A stretch of DNA of 64,000 bases, taken from Paenibacillus helianthi. Lineage in GTDB: Bacteria > Bacillota > Bacilli > Paenibacillales > Paenibacillaceae. Below, in pieces: positions 44,728 to 53,153 of the stretch. The notes beneath the pieces were generated by a model. It was given only the letters and a program-made list of their open reading frames with translations, ran no database searches and was not told the DNA's origin. Each line of letters opens with the position of its first letter. Within the stretch, counting starts at the first letter, position 1. The stretch covers positions 496,001-560,000 of the forward strand of contig NZ_LVWI01000002.1 in assembly GCF_001909055.1 (NCBI RefSeq), given 5' to 3'. The position numbers and the translations under genes are program-made.

Positions 44728-45747
44728 TTAGGCTCCCAGCCGTAACATGAACATCTCCAAACCTAGCACCTTGTCGATAGCCCCTGTCTTCATCTGGTAG
44801 TCCAGGTCAGCCAGAAAGCTGAGAATCTGCCGCAGCCGCTGGCTCTCGAACTTATGCGCCTGTTCACCGGCAAGCTTGACGGCATACGGATGCAGCCCCA
44901 GTTGAGAGGCGATCTGGCCTTGTGAGTAGCTCTGGGCAGACAGATCCTTCACCTGCAAAATCATCCGAAACTGCCTCGCAATCAGCGCCGCAATCTTAAT
45001 AGGCTCTTCACGCTGCTTCAGCAGCTCATAGAGTGTATTCAGCGCCTTGTCCAGGCGCAGATTGGCGATATCCTCTACCAGCGTGAACACGTTCTGTTCG
45101 GTCCCGCGGTGTACAAGGCTCTCAATTGCTGCGGCGTCCACGGTCCCGCCCTTGCCTGCGAACAGGCTCAGCTTATCCATTTCCGCCGACAATCCCTGCA
45201 GTCCTGTTCCGGCATTGGCCACAAGAGCCGCAGCGGCACCCGGTGCCGACACGCAGCCCCGGTCCCGCAATCCCTTCTCGACCCAGCGCAGCAGTTCCTC
45301 TGCGCCTAACGGGTTGAAGGCAAGCACAATCCCTGCAGTCTTGGCCATCTTAACGATTTTTTTCCGTTCATCCAGCTTGTCATTATTGACCATGAAGACG
45401 ATCACACTGAACTCTGCCGGATGCTGCATATATTCACTGAGAACTTCTATGCGATGTTCGATTTTGGCATTATCTTTTCCTGCAGTGAACAGGGAGGCGT
45501 CACGCACCAGCAACAGCTTCCGCTCCACCATAAACGGCACAGTCTCCGCTTCTTCCACAACCGCCTGCACCGGCGTCTCGGAAAGATCAAAGGGAATGAC
45601 AGCAAAATCCCGGTCCTCTTTGGCAATCAGATGATCCTCCAGAAAAGCCGCAAATTCATTCATCCGGAACTTCTCGCTGCCGTACAGCACGTAGAGTGGC
45701 GAAACATTTCCTTGTTTGATGTCTTTGGCCGCCGTTTTGGCATCCAT
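44728..45747 (-). CDS. holA: HolA, DNA polymerase III delta subunit
   Basis: The clamp-loader delta subunit that opens the sliding clamp. At 339 residues it is the usual length. Signatures are SPLYVLYGSEKFRMNEF at the N-terminus, a degenerate AAA+ core without a Walker A motif, and the C-terminal collar segment with ALIARQFRMILQVKDLSAQ and QRLRQILSFLADLDYQMKTG. In B. subtilis holA (yqeN) follows comEC directly; here about 7 kb of sigma-factor and sugar-acid genes separate them. Confidence 0.94.
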   Translation of the reverse strand: MDAKTAAKDIKQGNVSPLYVLYGSEKFRMNEFAAFLEDHLIAKEDRDFAVIPFDLSETPVQAVVEEAETVPFMVERKLLLVRDASLFTAGKDNAKIEHRIEVLSEYMQHPAEFSVIVFMVNNDKLDERKKIVKMAKTAGIVLAFNPLGAEELLRWVEKGLRDRGCVSAPGAAAALVANAGTGLQGLSAEMDKLSLFAGKGGTVDAAAIESLVHRGTEQNVFTLVEDIANLRLDKALNTLYELLKQREEPIKIAALIARQFRMILQVKDLSAQSYSQGQIASQLGLHPYAVKLAGEQAHKFESQRLRQILSFLADLDYQMKTGAIDKVLGLEMFMLRLGA

Positions 45748-45837
45748 CCCGCCACTTCCTTTTCCATTTCAGTCTTTGAATATTGTAACAAAAAAGCATC
45801 TTTAAACATAGACATCTAGTGGAGACGGCAGATATCT

Positions 45838-45885
45838 GCGCAAAAACGGAGCAACTCCGGCAGCATTGCCAAAGTTGCTCCGTTT
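45838..45885 (-). terminator. Terminator of the zinc-finger anti-sigma gene
   Basis: AACGGAGCAACT (45845-45856) pairs with AGTTGCTCCGTT near 45873-45884. On the minus strand TTTTTGCG follows. It lies about 150 bases past the stop at 46031; the space between shows nothing else. Confidence 0.8.
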
Positions 45886-46030
45886 CCGCGGCGCATCTAT
45901 ATAAACGACGGTAGGAAAAGCTCTAGAAACTTTCCAGCCGACGGTCATACCGATGGTTCTCACGACCCTATAGCTCCTGTTCTCTTACTATAGTATATTC
46001 CTATACAGAGTAAAAAGTTCCACTCTGCGA

Positions 46031-47272
46031 TTATTTTGTAGACGTTGCCGCGTCCGGAGTAGCCGCAGGTGCTGTAGAAGAAGCTGATGGTGAACCGGAT
46101 GGTGCCGCAGATACTACCGAATCCGGGACGGTATAGCTCTTGGTCATTTGATTGCCGTTCTTCAGGGTCACATAAGTGAACACACGGCTATCTTCCGACC
46201 ATTGGCCGGACACCCATTCCCCCTCCAGGGGAAGTGATGTCAGCACCGTCCAATCGTCTCTCGCAGCGCCTTCCGGTATGGCATAGAGTACAAGCTGCTG
46301 TCCTGCGAGCTCAGCGCCAAAACGACCGTCAGGCGATGTCAAAGGCGAGGGTGCGACCAGTGCCGAGCGCAAGCCCATCACCCCGGCTTCTTCCGATGAA
46401 GGAAACTGCTGCGACTCGCTGATGGAATTATTCGCTCCGGCTTCGCTTTTTGGCGGGCTGTCCTGAGAATCCTTAGCTCCGCTGGTATCCGGACCAGAAG
46501 TGCTAATCTTCATATCCTCTACCGCAGGTGTGGCAGGGTCCTTGTCAGGCTCCGCTATGATCTGCCGCTTGAAGGATGCCGGCTGTTTGGTTGGGTCAGG
46601 TGTAACCGCCGGGGAATCCGGAGTTGGTGCCATAGATGAAGTCACCATCTCATCAGCACCGCCGGAAGTATTGTTCCCGGAAGCCGAAAACGTATTATTT
46701 TTCTTTTCTGTAATCCCTGCCGCCCTATCTGCGCCATTTACGCTATCCCCGCTGCCGTTCTGTACTGCACCCGGTTCAGATCCTGCCGACTCTTCAGTCT
46801 TTTGCATAGTCTGTCCAGAGTTTGTATCTGCAGCCTGATTGAGTGCCACATCCACATCTGCTGCCGGCATACTGTCAGGCATGTTAAAAATAGCTATAAG
46901 CAGTATCACTGCCGCCGCCACTGCGCCGATGCCTGTCCGTGTTGCCAGGGATGAGCCCTTGGAGAATTTGCCACGGGTGCTTTTACGGGTGAACGGAACA
47001 ACCTTCGATTCTTCTGTACTCGTCATGACCGGTTCCTGGTCGGCACTACGATCCAGCTCGTCAAGCCGAGGCAAAATCGAATCAACCAGACTGAAAGGTG
47101 GCTTCACGTCCGGAAGCTGCTCAAGTTGCTGGGAAAGCACATTCAGACGGTCAAAAACATCCGCGCACGAGGGACAATTGTCGATATGACGGAACATTTC
47201 TATGATTTCTTCTTGGCTTAAGTCATGATCCAGATAGCGGTGCATCCATTCAATCACCTCCGCGCATTTCAT
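46031..47272 (-). CDS. Zinc-finger (ZAS) membrane anti-sigma factor
   Basis: The 413-residue partner of the sigma factor encoded just upstream. The N-terminal ZAS domain (residues 1-45) has MKCAEVIEWMHRYLDHDLSQ and FRHIDNCPSCADVFDRL, giving the HxxxCxxC zinc site that holds the sigma factor. A membrane segment follows near TGIGAVAAAVILLIAIFNM. The outer part is a long Ser/Thr/Pro/Asp-rich, probably disordered stretch and a small folded domain (SPDGRFGAELAGQQLVLYAI with WTVLTSLPLEGEW). It resembles RsiW in layout. It overlaps the sigma gene by four bases (ATGA). Release by regulated proteolysis is likely but not shown. Confidence 0.85.
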   Translation of the reverse strand: MKCAEVIEWMHRYLDHDLSQEEIIEMFRHIDNCPSCADVFDRLNVLSQQLEQLPDVKPPFSLVDSILPRLDELDRSADQEPVMTSTEESKVVPFTRKSTRGKFSKGSSLATRTGIGAVAAAVILLIAIFNMPDSMPAADVDVALNQAADTNSGQTMQKTEESAGSEPGAVQNGSGDSVNGADRAAGITEKKNNTFSASGNNTSGGADEMVTSSMAPTPDSPAVTPDPTKQPASFKRQIIAEPDKDPATPAVEDMKISTSGPDTSGAKDSQDSPPKSEAGANNSISESQQFPSSEEAGVMGLRSALVAPSPLTSPDGRFGAELAGQQLVLYAIPEGAARDDWTVLTSLPLEGEWVSGQWSEDSRVFTYVTLKNGNQMTKSYTVPDSVVSAAPSGSPSASSTAPAATPDAATSTK

Positions 47273-47817
47273 CCTGATACACCACCTTTCTGATACTCCT
47301 GAAGTCTATTCTGCAGTTGCTGCCTAGCCCTGAACAGGTACGATTTCACTGTATTCAAGGGCAGGTCCAGCGAATCTGCAATCTCGTTGTAAGAAAAATC
47401 CTGCAAATACCTCAGTACGATTACCGTACGGTGATGTTCCGGAAGCTGATCTATCGCCTCCCGTATATCCTCTGCCAGATAACCGGACAACACTTCACGT
47501 TCCACATTATGTGTATCCGGAAACACCATCTCATGTTCATCAATGGAAACCGTAGGTTTCGTTCTTCTGAACTTATCAATACATATGTTGGTCACGATCC
47601 GCTGTACCCATGTTTTGAACTGGGCTTTTTCCTCGTAAGAACCTATTTTGGTATACACGCGGATAAGCGCCTCCTGTGAAGCATCCAAAGCATCCTGTTC
47701 ATTATGCAGAATGTAGAAGGCCGTCTTATATACATGCCCTTCAATTTCTCGCAATAGGGTGATTAGAGCGTCGCGATCGCCCGCTTGAGCGGCTCTGATG
47801 AGTCCCTGCTCCACCAC
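47269..47817 (-). CDS. ECF RNA polymerase sigma factor (SigW-like)
   Basis: A 182-residue ECF sigma factor. Region 2 reads EQDALDASQEALIRVYTKIG and FKTWVQRIVTNICIDKFRR. Region 4 reads LPEHHRTVIVLRYLQDFSYN and DSLDLPLNTVKSYLFRARQ. The SigW group usually answers envelope stress, and the linked ZAS anti-sigma supports that class. The start is GTG 47815-47817 with GAGGGGGA upstream. A TGCAAC/CGTC pair 31-57 bases upstream suggests autoregulation. Confidence 0.88.
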   Translation of the reverse strand: MVEQGLIRAAQAGDRDALITLLREIEGHVYKTAFYILHNEQDALDASQEALIRVYTKIGSYEEKAQFKTWVQRIVTNICIDKFRRTKPTVSIDEHEMVFPDTHNVEREVLSGYLAEDIREAIDQLPEHHRTVIVLRYLQDFSYNEIADSLDLPLNTVKSYLFRARQQLQNRLQEYQKGGVSG

Positions 47818-47847
47818 GAAGGTTCCCCCTCTCTATGCAATCTTACT

Positions 47848-47874
47848 GACGCGCAAGACTGCGAATTTGTTGCA
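47848..47874 (-). promoter_or_regulatory. Possible ECF-type autoregulatory promoter
   Basis: On the minus strand TGCAAC (47869-47874), 17 bases, then CGTC (47848-47851). This is close to the SigW/ECF pattern TGAAAC, 16-17 bases, CGTA or CGTC. Confidence 0.5.
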
Positions 47875-47991
47875 AGCCTGTAATCAATTTTTTCGGTATC
47901 CATAATCCTTACTAAGCATACAGGGGAAGCTTCAATCATTCAAATACTCTTTTATAGAAAGATTGTAACAAAAGTGAAATCAAAAAGATGC

Positions 47992-48032
47992 AAAACAGCC
48001 GGCCTGTACCCTTTTAAGGTGCAAACCGGCTG
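47992..48032 (-). terminator. Terminator of the KDPG/KHG aldolase gene
   Basis: CAGCCGG (47996-48002) pairs with CCGGCTG (48026-48032). TTTTGCATC follows on the minus strand. Confidence 0.65.
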
Positions 48033-48075
48033 CTGTGTAAATGAATCTTTGTAGAGTTGTTAATGAGTGCGGGAT

Positions 48076-48717
48076 TTAAGCGCCCTTAATTTCCTTGAAC
48101 TTCGCCACATACTTGGCGGCAAGCTCAGTGATCTGGTCGTAGCGGCCTTCCTTGGCTGGAGCGGTCAGGTTGCCACCGATGCCTACAGCGATGCAGCCGT
48201 TTGAAATCCATTTTTCCATGTTGTTCAGATCCACGCCACCTGTAGGCATAATGTTGACATGCGGCATGGGTCCTTTAACGGCTTTGACATAATCCGGTCC
48301 GAAGGCGCTGCCCGGGAACAGCTTCAATACATCCACACCCAGCTTCAGTGCTTCTTTCATTTCATTGAGTGTCATGCAGCCCGGCATATACGGGATACCG
48401 TAGAGATTACACATTTTGGCGGTTTCTTCTTCAAAAGAAGGACTGACCACAAATTCCGAACCTGCCAGAATAGCGATTCTTGCCGTAAGAGGATCAAGTA
48501 CTGTACCTGCACCGATCACTGCTTGGCTTCCGTATTCGGCTACCAGCCGTTTGATTGCTACGTCGGCATCCGGAGTGGTAAAGGTTACTTCAATGTTATT
48601 CAGACCACCTTCGATGCAGGCTGCGGACATTTTGAAAGCATCGTCTGCATGGTCGGCGCGAATTACAGCTACCACGCCAACGTTTGTGATGTTCTGCAAT
48701 ACTTTTATCTTCTTCAT
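48076..48717 (-). CDS. kdgA: 2-keto-3-deoxy-6-phosphogluconate (KDPG)/KHG aldolase
   Basis: Cleaves KDPG to pyruvate and glyceraldehyde-3-phosphate at the end of the Entner-Doudoroff or uronate route. The 213-residue class I aldolase has the substrate Glu in NIEVTFTTPDA, the GAGTVLDP turn, and the Schiff-base Lys in GVDVLKLFPGSAFGPDYVKA. The phosphate site is MPTGGVDLNN. It is divergent from the KDG kinase gene, with the LacI regulator next to the kinase. Together they form a kdg module like B. subtilis kdgRKAT without the permease. AAGGGAG precedes the ATG. Confidence 0.92.
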   Translation of the reverse strand: MKKIKVLQNITNVGVVAVIRADHADDAFKMSAACIEGGLNNIEVTFTTPDADVAIKRLVAEYGSQAVIGAGTVLDPLTARIAILAGSEFVVSPSFEEETAKMCNLYGIPYMPGCMTLNEMKEALKLGVDVLKLFPGSAFGPDYVKAVKGPMPHVNIMPTGGVDLNNMEKWISNGCIAVGIGGNLTAPAKEGRYDQITELAAKYVAKFKEIKGA

Positions 48718-48762
48718 TATAAATCTCCCTTTCGTTAAATCCTTGATATTTAGAACATTAAT

Positions 48763-48784
48763 TTAGGTAAATAATTTTATCTAA
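48763..48784. promoter_or_regulatory. Palindrome between kdgA and kdgK, candidate KdgR operator
   Basis: TTAGGTAAA (48763-48771) and TTTATCTAA (48776-48784) form an inverted repeat with one mismatch in each arm, 46 bases upstream of kdgA. The 340-base gap holds no gene. LacI-family repressors bind such sites; the link to the regulator at 50157 is inferred. Confidence 0.5.
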
Positions 48785-49057
48785 TTTACTAATCAAAAGC
48801 CAAAACCTTATAAGAAAATAGTAATAACAATGTCTTCTTACGTCAATATGTTTTTATGTGAACAGAACGAAAAATTCTCTCAACAACTACAAAAACCCTT
48901 TTATAATAAGGGATTATCCACCCTATCCAATGTGATCATATTAAAAAAATTCATTTGAGTGAGGGGTGTCTTATTGTAGAAAACCGATTTATATGATAAT
49001 TTCAAATTACAAATCATTTATACAGGGGTTGTAAGCTACCCCGAGGAGGAAATATTC

Positions 49058-50011
49058 ATGAGTAAACAGCTGGATGCAGTTACATTCGGAGAGCCGATGG
49101 CTATGTTTTATGCCAATGAGACGGGGCCGCTGCACGAGGTTACTTCTTTTTCCAAAGCGCTGGCCGGTGCAGAGAGCAATGTGGCTACCGGATTATCACG
49201 TCTTGAGCACAAAACCGGGTATGTAACGAAACTTGGCGAGGACAACTTCGGCCAATTTATAGTTGGTGCGCTGAATAAAGAGCAGATTGATACCGGCAGC
49301 ATCACGTACACCAAAGAATTCCCAACCGGCATGCTGATCAAATCCAAGGTGCTGACCGGTGATCCCAAGGTTGAATATTTCCGCAAAAATTCCGCGGCCT
49401 CCAAGCTGAGTCTGGCCGATTTCGATGAGGCGTATTTCGCTTCCGCAGGGCATTTGCACGTTACAAGCATCTCTTCGGCATTATCGAAGACCTGCCATGA
49501 ATTCTCGCTGCATGCCATGGAATTTATGAAGAAGAGCGGAAAAACCGTCTCCCTTGATCCGAATCTGCGCCCAACCCTCTGGCCGGACAAAGAAACCATG
49601 GTAAACACCATTAACGATCTGGCTACACGCTGCGACTGGTTCCTGCCGGGCCTCAGCGAAGGCAAAACCCTTACAGGCCTTGAGACTCCAGAAGAAATTG
49701 CCGGCTATTACCTGGAGCGCGGTGTATCGCTGGTGGTTATCAAGCTCGGTCCTGAAGGCGCATATTACAAAACGGCTGCTGGTGAAGAAGGTTATGTCGA
49801 CGGCTTCAAGGTAGAAACCGTTGTTGATACTGTAGGCGCCGGAGACGGCTTTGCAGTCGGTGTAATCAGCGCGATGCTGGAAAAGCTGACCGTAGCCGAG
49901 GCCGTGAAACGCGGTAATGCTATTGGCGCACTCGCCGTGATGTCTCCCGGAGACATGGATGGACTGCCTACCCGGGACGGGCTGGAAAAGTTTATGAAGG
50001 CAGGCGTGTAA
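49058..50011 (+). CDS. kdgK: 2-keto-3-deoxygluconate kinase (PfkB family)
   Basis: Phosphorylates KDG to KDPG, the substrate of the divergent aldolase. The 317-residue PfkB sugar kinase shows AVTFGEPMAMFYANE at the N-terminus, GAESNVATGLSRLEHKTGYV for substrate binding, and DTVGAGDGFAVGVISAML, which contains the catalytic Asp and anion hole. SLDPNLRPTLWP is typical of KDG kinases. GAGGAGG lies upstream of the ATG. A terminator follows. Substrate is assigned from similarity and from the neighbouring KDPG aldolase. Confidence 0.9.
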   Translation: MSKQLDAVTFGEPMAMFYANETGPLHEVTSFSKALAGAESNVATGLSRLEHKTGYVTKLGEDNFGQFIVGALNKEQIDTGSITYTKEFPTGMLIKSKVLTGDPKVEYFRKNSAASKLSLADFDEAYFASAGHLHVTSISSALSKTCHEFSLHAMEFMKKSGKTVSLDPNLRPTLWPDKETMVNTINDLATRCDWFLPGLSEGKTLTGLETPEEIAGYYLERGVSLVVIKLGPEGAYYKTAAGEEGYVDGFKVETVVDTVGAGDGFAVGVISAMLEKLTVAEAVKRGNAIGALAVMSPGDMDGLPTRDGLEKFMKAGV

Positions 50012-50079
50012 GCAGGCTGCTTCCAAACAAGTGCTGCACTCTATATGCACACCCATCCCGATGAAACAGCTCATACTAT

Positions 50080-50122
50080 AAAAGCCCTACACAGTCTTTG
50101 ACAGACCGTGTAGGGCTTTTTC
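50080..50122 (+). terminator. Terminator of kdgK, possibly bidirectional
   Basis: AAAGCCCTACAC (50081-50092) pairs with GTGTAGGGCTTT near 50108-50119, with an AGTCT/AGACC inner extension, then TTTTT. The convergent LacI gene also ends here. Confidence 0.88.
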
Positions 50123-50156
50123 CCATGATAACGCCGGGGCTTATGAACAAATCGTT

Positions 50157-51182
50157 TTACTTGGTTGGCGTTGGAGCCTGTACGGATTGCCCCGGCTGCA
50201 GCGCTGGAGGGAACCTGTACGTGATCGGCATGGCGTCCCCCTGATCCTCAATCAGAGAAAGCATAATTTTGGCGGCTTGCATTCCCATCTCATAGGCAGG
50301 CTGCCGGATGGTTGTGATAGCCGGATTGTAGATCCGGGCAAATTCGGCGTCATCAATCCCAATCACCGACCATTGGCCGGGGATTGCAATGGAATGGCGG
50401 TTCGCATATTTCAGGATCTCCCCCAGCACCAGATCGTTGGCTGCGAGCAGCGCCGTTGGCGGCTGCGGCAGGCTTAACAGCTCATCCAGCGCGGAAGCAA
50501 TAGCCTCTCTTGGCACACTGCGCACGTACTCATCATTCATCCTGAGCCCGGCTTCCTCCATGGCCTTTTTGTAGCCGCTCATCCGCTCCTTACGGGGGGT
50601 GATCGCATGCTCGCCAAGCGGGAGCGACAAGATGGCGATATTCTCATGGCCCTTCCCGGTCAGCTCTTTGATGGCTGTTTTGACGGCCATTTCGTTGTCG
50701 AGCAGCAGACTCTGGGTCGTGATCCCTTCTACCAGCCGGTCCATGAATACAAGCGGATATTCCGCTTCGATCAGCCGGGTATAGGGAGACGGATGGTCTC
50801 CGGTCGGAAAAATAATCAACCCGTCCACCTGGCGGGCCACAAGCGCCTCTACATGTGTATTTTCTTTATCCGCATTCTCATCGCTATTACAGATGATCAC
50901 CTGGATGCCATGGCGCTGCAGCTCATTCTCGATCGCCCGGATGCACTGGATGGACAGCGAATAATCGAGATTCGCCACAATAATACCAACCATATGCGTG
51001 CGGTTCTGCTTCAGACTGCGGGCTAGCCCGTTAGGCTGATAATTCAGCTCCTCGATTACGTCGGCAATGCGGTTTTTGGTCGCTTCGCTCATATATTTGA
51101 ACCGTTTATTCAGAAATTGCGAGACCGTGCTTTTGGATACTCCCGCCTTTTGGGCGACATCTTCAATCGTCAGCTTCTTCAT
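50157..51182 (-). CDS. kdgR: LacI-family transcriptional regulator (KdgR-like)
   Basis: A 341-residue repressor. The N-terminal helix-turn-helix reads LTIEDVAQKAGVSKSTVSQF with LNKRFKYMSEATKNRI, and the hinge helix is NGLARSLKQ. The periplasmic-binding-like effector domain follows (MVGIIVANLDYSLSIQCIRA, VDGLIIFPTGDHPS, FMDRLVEG, VIGIDDAEFARIYNPAITTI). It is convergent with kdgK and close to the aldolase gene, so it likely responds to KDG or KDPG, as B. subtilis KdgR does. The symbol rests on that context. Confidence 0.82.
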   Translation of the reverse strand: MKKLTIEDVAQKAGVSKSTVSQFLNKRFKYMSEATKNRIADVIEELNYQPNGLARSLKQNRTHMVGIIVANLDYSLSIQCIRAIENELQRHGIQVIICNSDENADKENTHVEALVARQVDGLIIFPTGDHPSPYTRLIEAEYPLVFMDRLVEGITTQSLLLDNEMAVKTAIKELTGKGHENIAILSLPLGEHAITPRKERMSGYKKAMEEAGLRMNDEYVRSVPREAIASALDELLSLPQPPTALLAANDLVLGEILKYANRHSIAIPGQWSVIGIDDAEFARIYNPAITTIRQPAYEMGMQAAKIMLSLIEDQGDAMPITYRFPPALQPGQSVQAPTPTK

Positions 51183-51252
51183 CTTTTCCGCTCCACTCTA
51201 TATAGAAAATACCGGCTTTCCCAAACCGCTCGGCCAGAGCGAATTCACGCAG

Positions 51253-51298
51253 AAAAGCCATACTTTCCGAACTCACTCAGAAAGTATAGCTTTTTTTT
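51253..51298 (-). terminator. Terminator between the anti-sigma gene and the LacI gene
   Basis: AAAAGCCATACTTTC (51253-51267) pairs with GAAAGTATAGCTTTT (51280-51294) with one mismatch. T-rich sequence flanks both sides. The orientation of the neighbouring gene at 51340 suggests a minus-strand role. Confidence 0.75.
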
Positions 51299-51339
51299 AG
51301 TAAATTATCTAGTAATCATTATTGAGATTAGTGGATAAG

Positions 51340-52506
51340 CTATTTACTAGGTGTTGCAGACGGCTCGATCTTCTGGCCGTATTCTTTATACCACCAATCG
51401 TAGAACCACTGCTGGCCGCTCCGTATATTGATCGCTACCGTACGCTCCTCCCCCTTTACTTCATAATGGGCCACGAAATAATCCTCATGGGTATCCATAG
51501 CAATTGCGCTATTATGAATCTTAGCAGGCCGTTCTTTCTTCTCCATGGTGATGGTCCCTGTGAGCACCTGTGACTTCCCGGTTGCAATGTCCAGAAGCTT
51601 ACTATGCTGCGTATATCCATCTTTTCCATCCTCAGTATAATTGACCAGCAGTACTTCCTCTCTGTCCGGATCAATAGCCATGAAGGAATAGTATAAAGAT
51701 AAAGTAAAAGATGAATCAAATGCCAGGAGTTCTCTGGGAACTATCAACTCTCCGGCCTCAGCCTTTCTGATATCTATTATGGAAAACTTGCCTGTGTTAG
51801 GTACCCGCTCTGCCCCCAGCGTATAAGTGCTGTGGGAAAACAGAAGGTAATCTCCGGCGCCATAGATGTATCCTAAATCAAAATAGGTCTGTGCCCCGCC
51901 TGCATACAGCGGAAAAGTATATATTCTTTTGGCTGTAGCGGCTGACAGCTCCGAATGACCTTTGGGGGTCAAATACAGGGTGTATGGTTCTGTGTTATGT
52001 GTATATTTCGGCTTCATGTAATCTACCATTGGCGGTGGAGGTGACCATACAATCCCTGCAGATGTCTCAACAGCAAAAGCCCGCGACTTATTTCGATCAA
52101 GCGGCATGGGCATATAGTACTTCAATCCGCCGATTTCAAACTCTGCGGAGCTCATGTTCAACCCTAATCCCTGTGAGGCTGCTGAAGGGGAGGGTGTGGG
52201 CTGAACCGCCGCGCCCGTGGTCTTCTCCCAGAGCGAGGACAGCTGCCCGGCAACATTTCCTTTGCCACCCAGCGGCCAGATCAGAACACCGAGCACCATG
52301 AGAGCGGCCAGGCAGGTGAGGCCGAGGTTTTTGCCGGAACGGAATTTAGACTTCGCTTCCCCCTTACTGCCTGCAGCTGCTTCTATCCGTGCCATCAGCT
52401 CCGGGGTAAAGCCATCCTCTGCAAAAGGGCTGCGTCCGGCCTTGGTATACCAGTCTTTTGCTCCGGTCATTACCACATTGTCTTTCTCTTCATCTCCTGA
52501 TCTCAT
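51340..52506 (-). CDS. Membrane protein cotranscribed with an ECF sigma factor, probable anti-sigma
   Basis: A 388-residue protein with about 60 cytoplasmic residues, one membrane span (LGLTCLAALMVLGVLIWPLG) and a large outer domain. The outer domain is rich in beta sequence (ATAKRIYTFPLYAGG, YGAGDYLLFSHSTYTLG, REEVLLVNYTEDGKDGYTQH) and looks like a small propeller or lipocalin-like sensor; no family is recognised. There is no ZAS zinc motif in the N-terminus. It overlaps the sigma gene by four bases, which is the basis for calling it an anti-sigma factor. Confidence 0.65.
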   Translation of the reverse strand: MRSGDEEKDNVVMTGAKDWYTKAGRSPFAEDGFTPELMARIEAAAGSKGEAKSKFRSGKNLGLTCLAALMVLGVLIWPLGGKGNVAGQLSSLWEKTTGAAVQPTPSPSAASQGLGLNMSSAEFEIGGLKYYMPMPLDRNKSRAFAVETSAGIVWSPPPPMVDYMKPKYTHNTEPYTLYLTPKGHSELSAATAKRIYTFPLYAGGAQTYFDLGYIYGAGDYLLFSHSTYTLGAERVPNTGKFSIIDIRKAEAGELIVPRELLAFDSSFTLSLYYSFMAIDPDREEVLLVNYTEDGKDGYTQHSKLLDIATGKSQVLTGTITMEKKERPAKIHNSAIAMDTHEDYFVAHYEVKGEERTVAINIRSGQQWFYDWWYKEYGQKIEPSATPSK

Positions 52507-53039
52507 AAGTCCTCCTCCTTCATCGCCGCTCTAACTTTGTCCCTGGCCCGCGCCAGCCTGGATTTGACTGTCCCCTGAGCTACTCCGAGCAGAGCTGACA
52601 TCTCCGCCACAGACAAGTCCTGCTGGATATCCAGCACCAGCACCTCCCGGTGCTTATCCGGCAGCGCCAGGATGATCTCCCAGATCCGGCTGACCACATG
52701 GTTGCCTAGTGCTTCTTTTTCTGCGGAAGATGCCTGCCCGGGGCCTTGCCGGTCTCCAAGCGGACTGAATCTGTGCCAGAAGCTGTTCCGTCTGAAGCTG
52801 AACGCCGTATTGCGTGTAATTGTCAGCAACCAGGTTTTTATCGTAGATTGACCGCGGTACTTGCCGATCCCCTTGTACGCCTTCAGAAACACCTCCTGGC
52901 TGATATCATTTGCCTGCTCCCGGCTGCGGGTCAGAAAAAAAGCATAATGCCATACATCGGACCCGTAAGTCTCCATCATTTCCCGCAGCGTCATGGTTGG
53001 CGTATAGGCTACCGCATAAGGCAATTCTTTGCTCTGCAT
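52503..53039 (-). CDS. ECF RNA polymerase sigma factor
   Basis: A 178-residue ECF sigma factor. Region 2 shows REQANDISQEVFLKAYKGIG and IKTWLLTITRNTAFSFRR. Region 4 shows LPDKHREVLVLDIQQDLSVA and EMSALLGVAQGTVKSRLARA. I chose ATG 53037-53039 with GAGGGG upstream; a GTG three codons earlier overlaps that site. It is translationally coupled to the membrane protein downstream. It differs in sequence from the other two ECF factors of the window. Confidence 0.88.
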   Translation of the reverse strand: MQSKELPYAVAYTPTMTLREMMETYGSDVWHYAFFLTRSREQANDISQEVFLKAYKGIGKYRGQSTIKTWLLTITRNTAFSFRRNSFWHRFSPLGDRQGPGQASSAEKEALGNHVVSRIWEIILALPDKHREVLVLDIQQDLSVAEMSALLGVAQGTVKSRLARARDKVRAAMKEEDL

Positions 53040-53061
53040 CTCTCTCACCCCTCGCCTAATA

Positions 53062-53087
53062 AGACTCTTCAGGCTGCAAATGGTTCC
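53062..53087 (-). promoter_or_regulatory. Possible ECF-type promoter of the sigma gene at 52503
   Basis: On the minus strand GGAACC (53082-53087), 16 bases, then GTCT (53062-53065). GGAACC with a GTC-containing -10 is the general ECF pattern and would imply autoregulation. Confidence 0.4.
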
Positions 53088-53153
53088 CTCCGGTTTCAGG
53101 AATAATTATAAAATCTTGGGCCAAGCACGGATTTCCCAATAAAAAAGCTAAGA

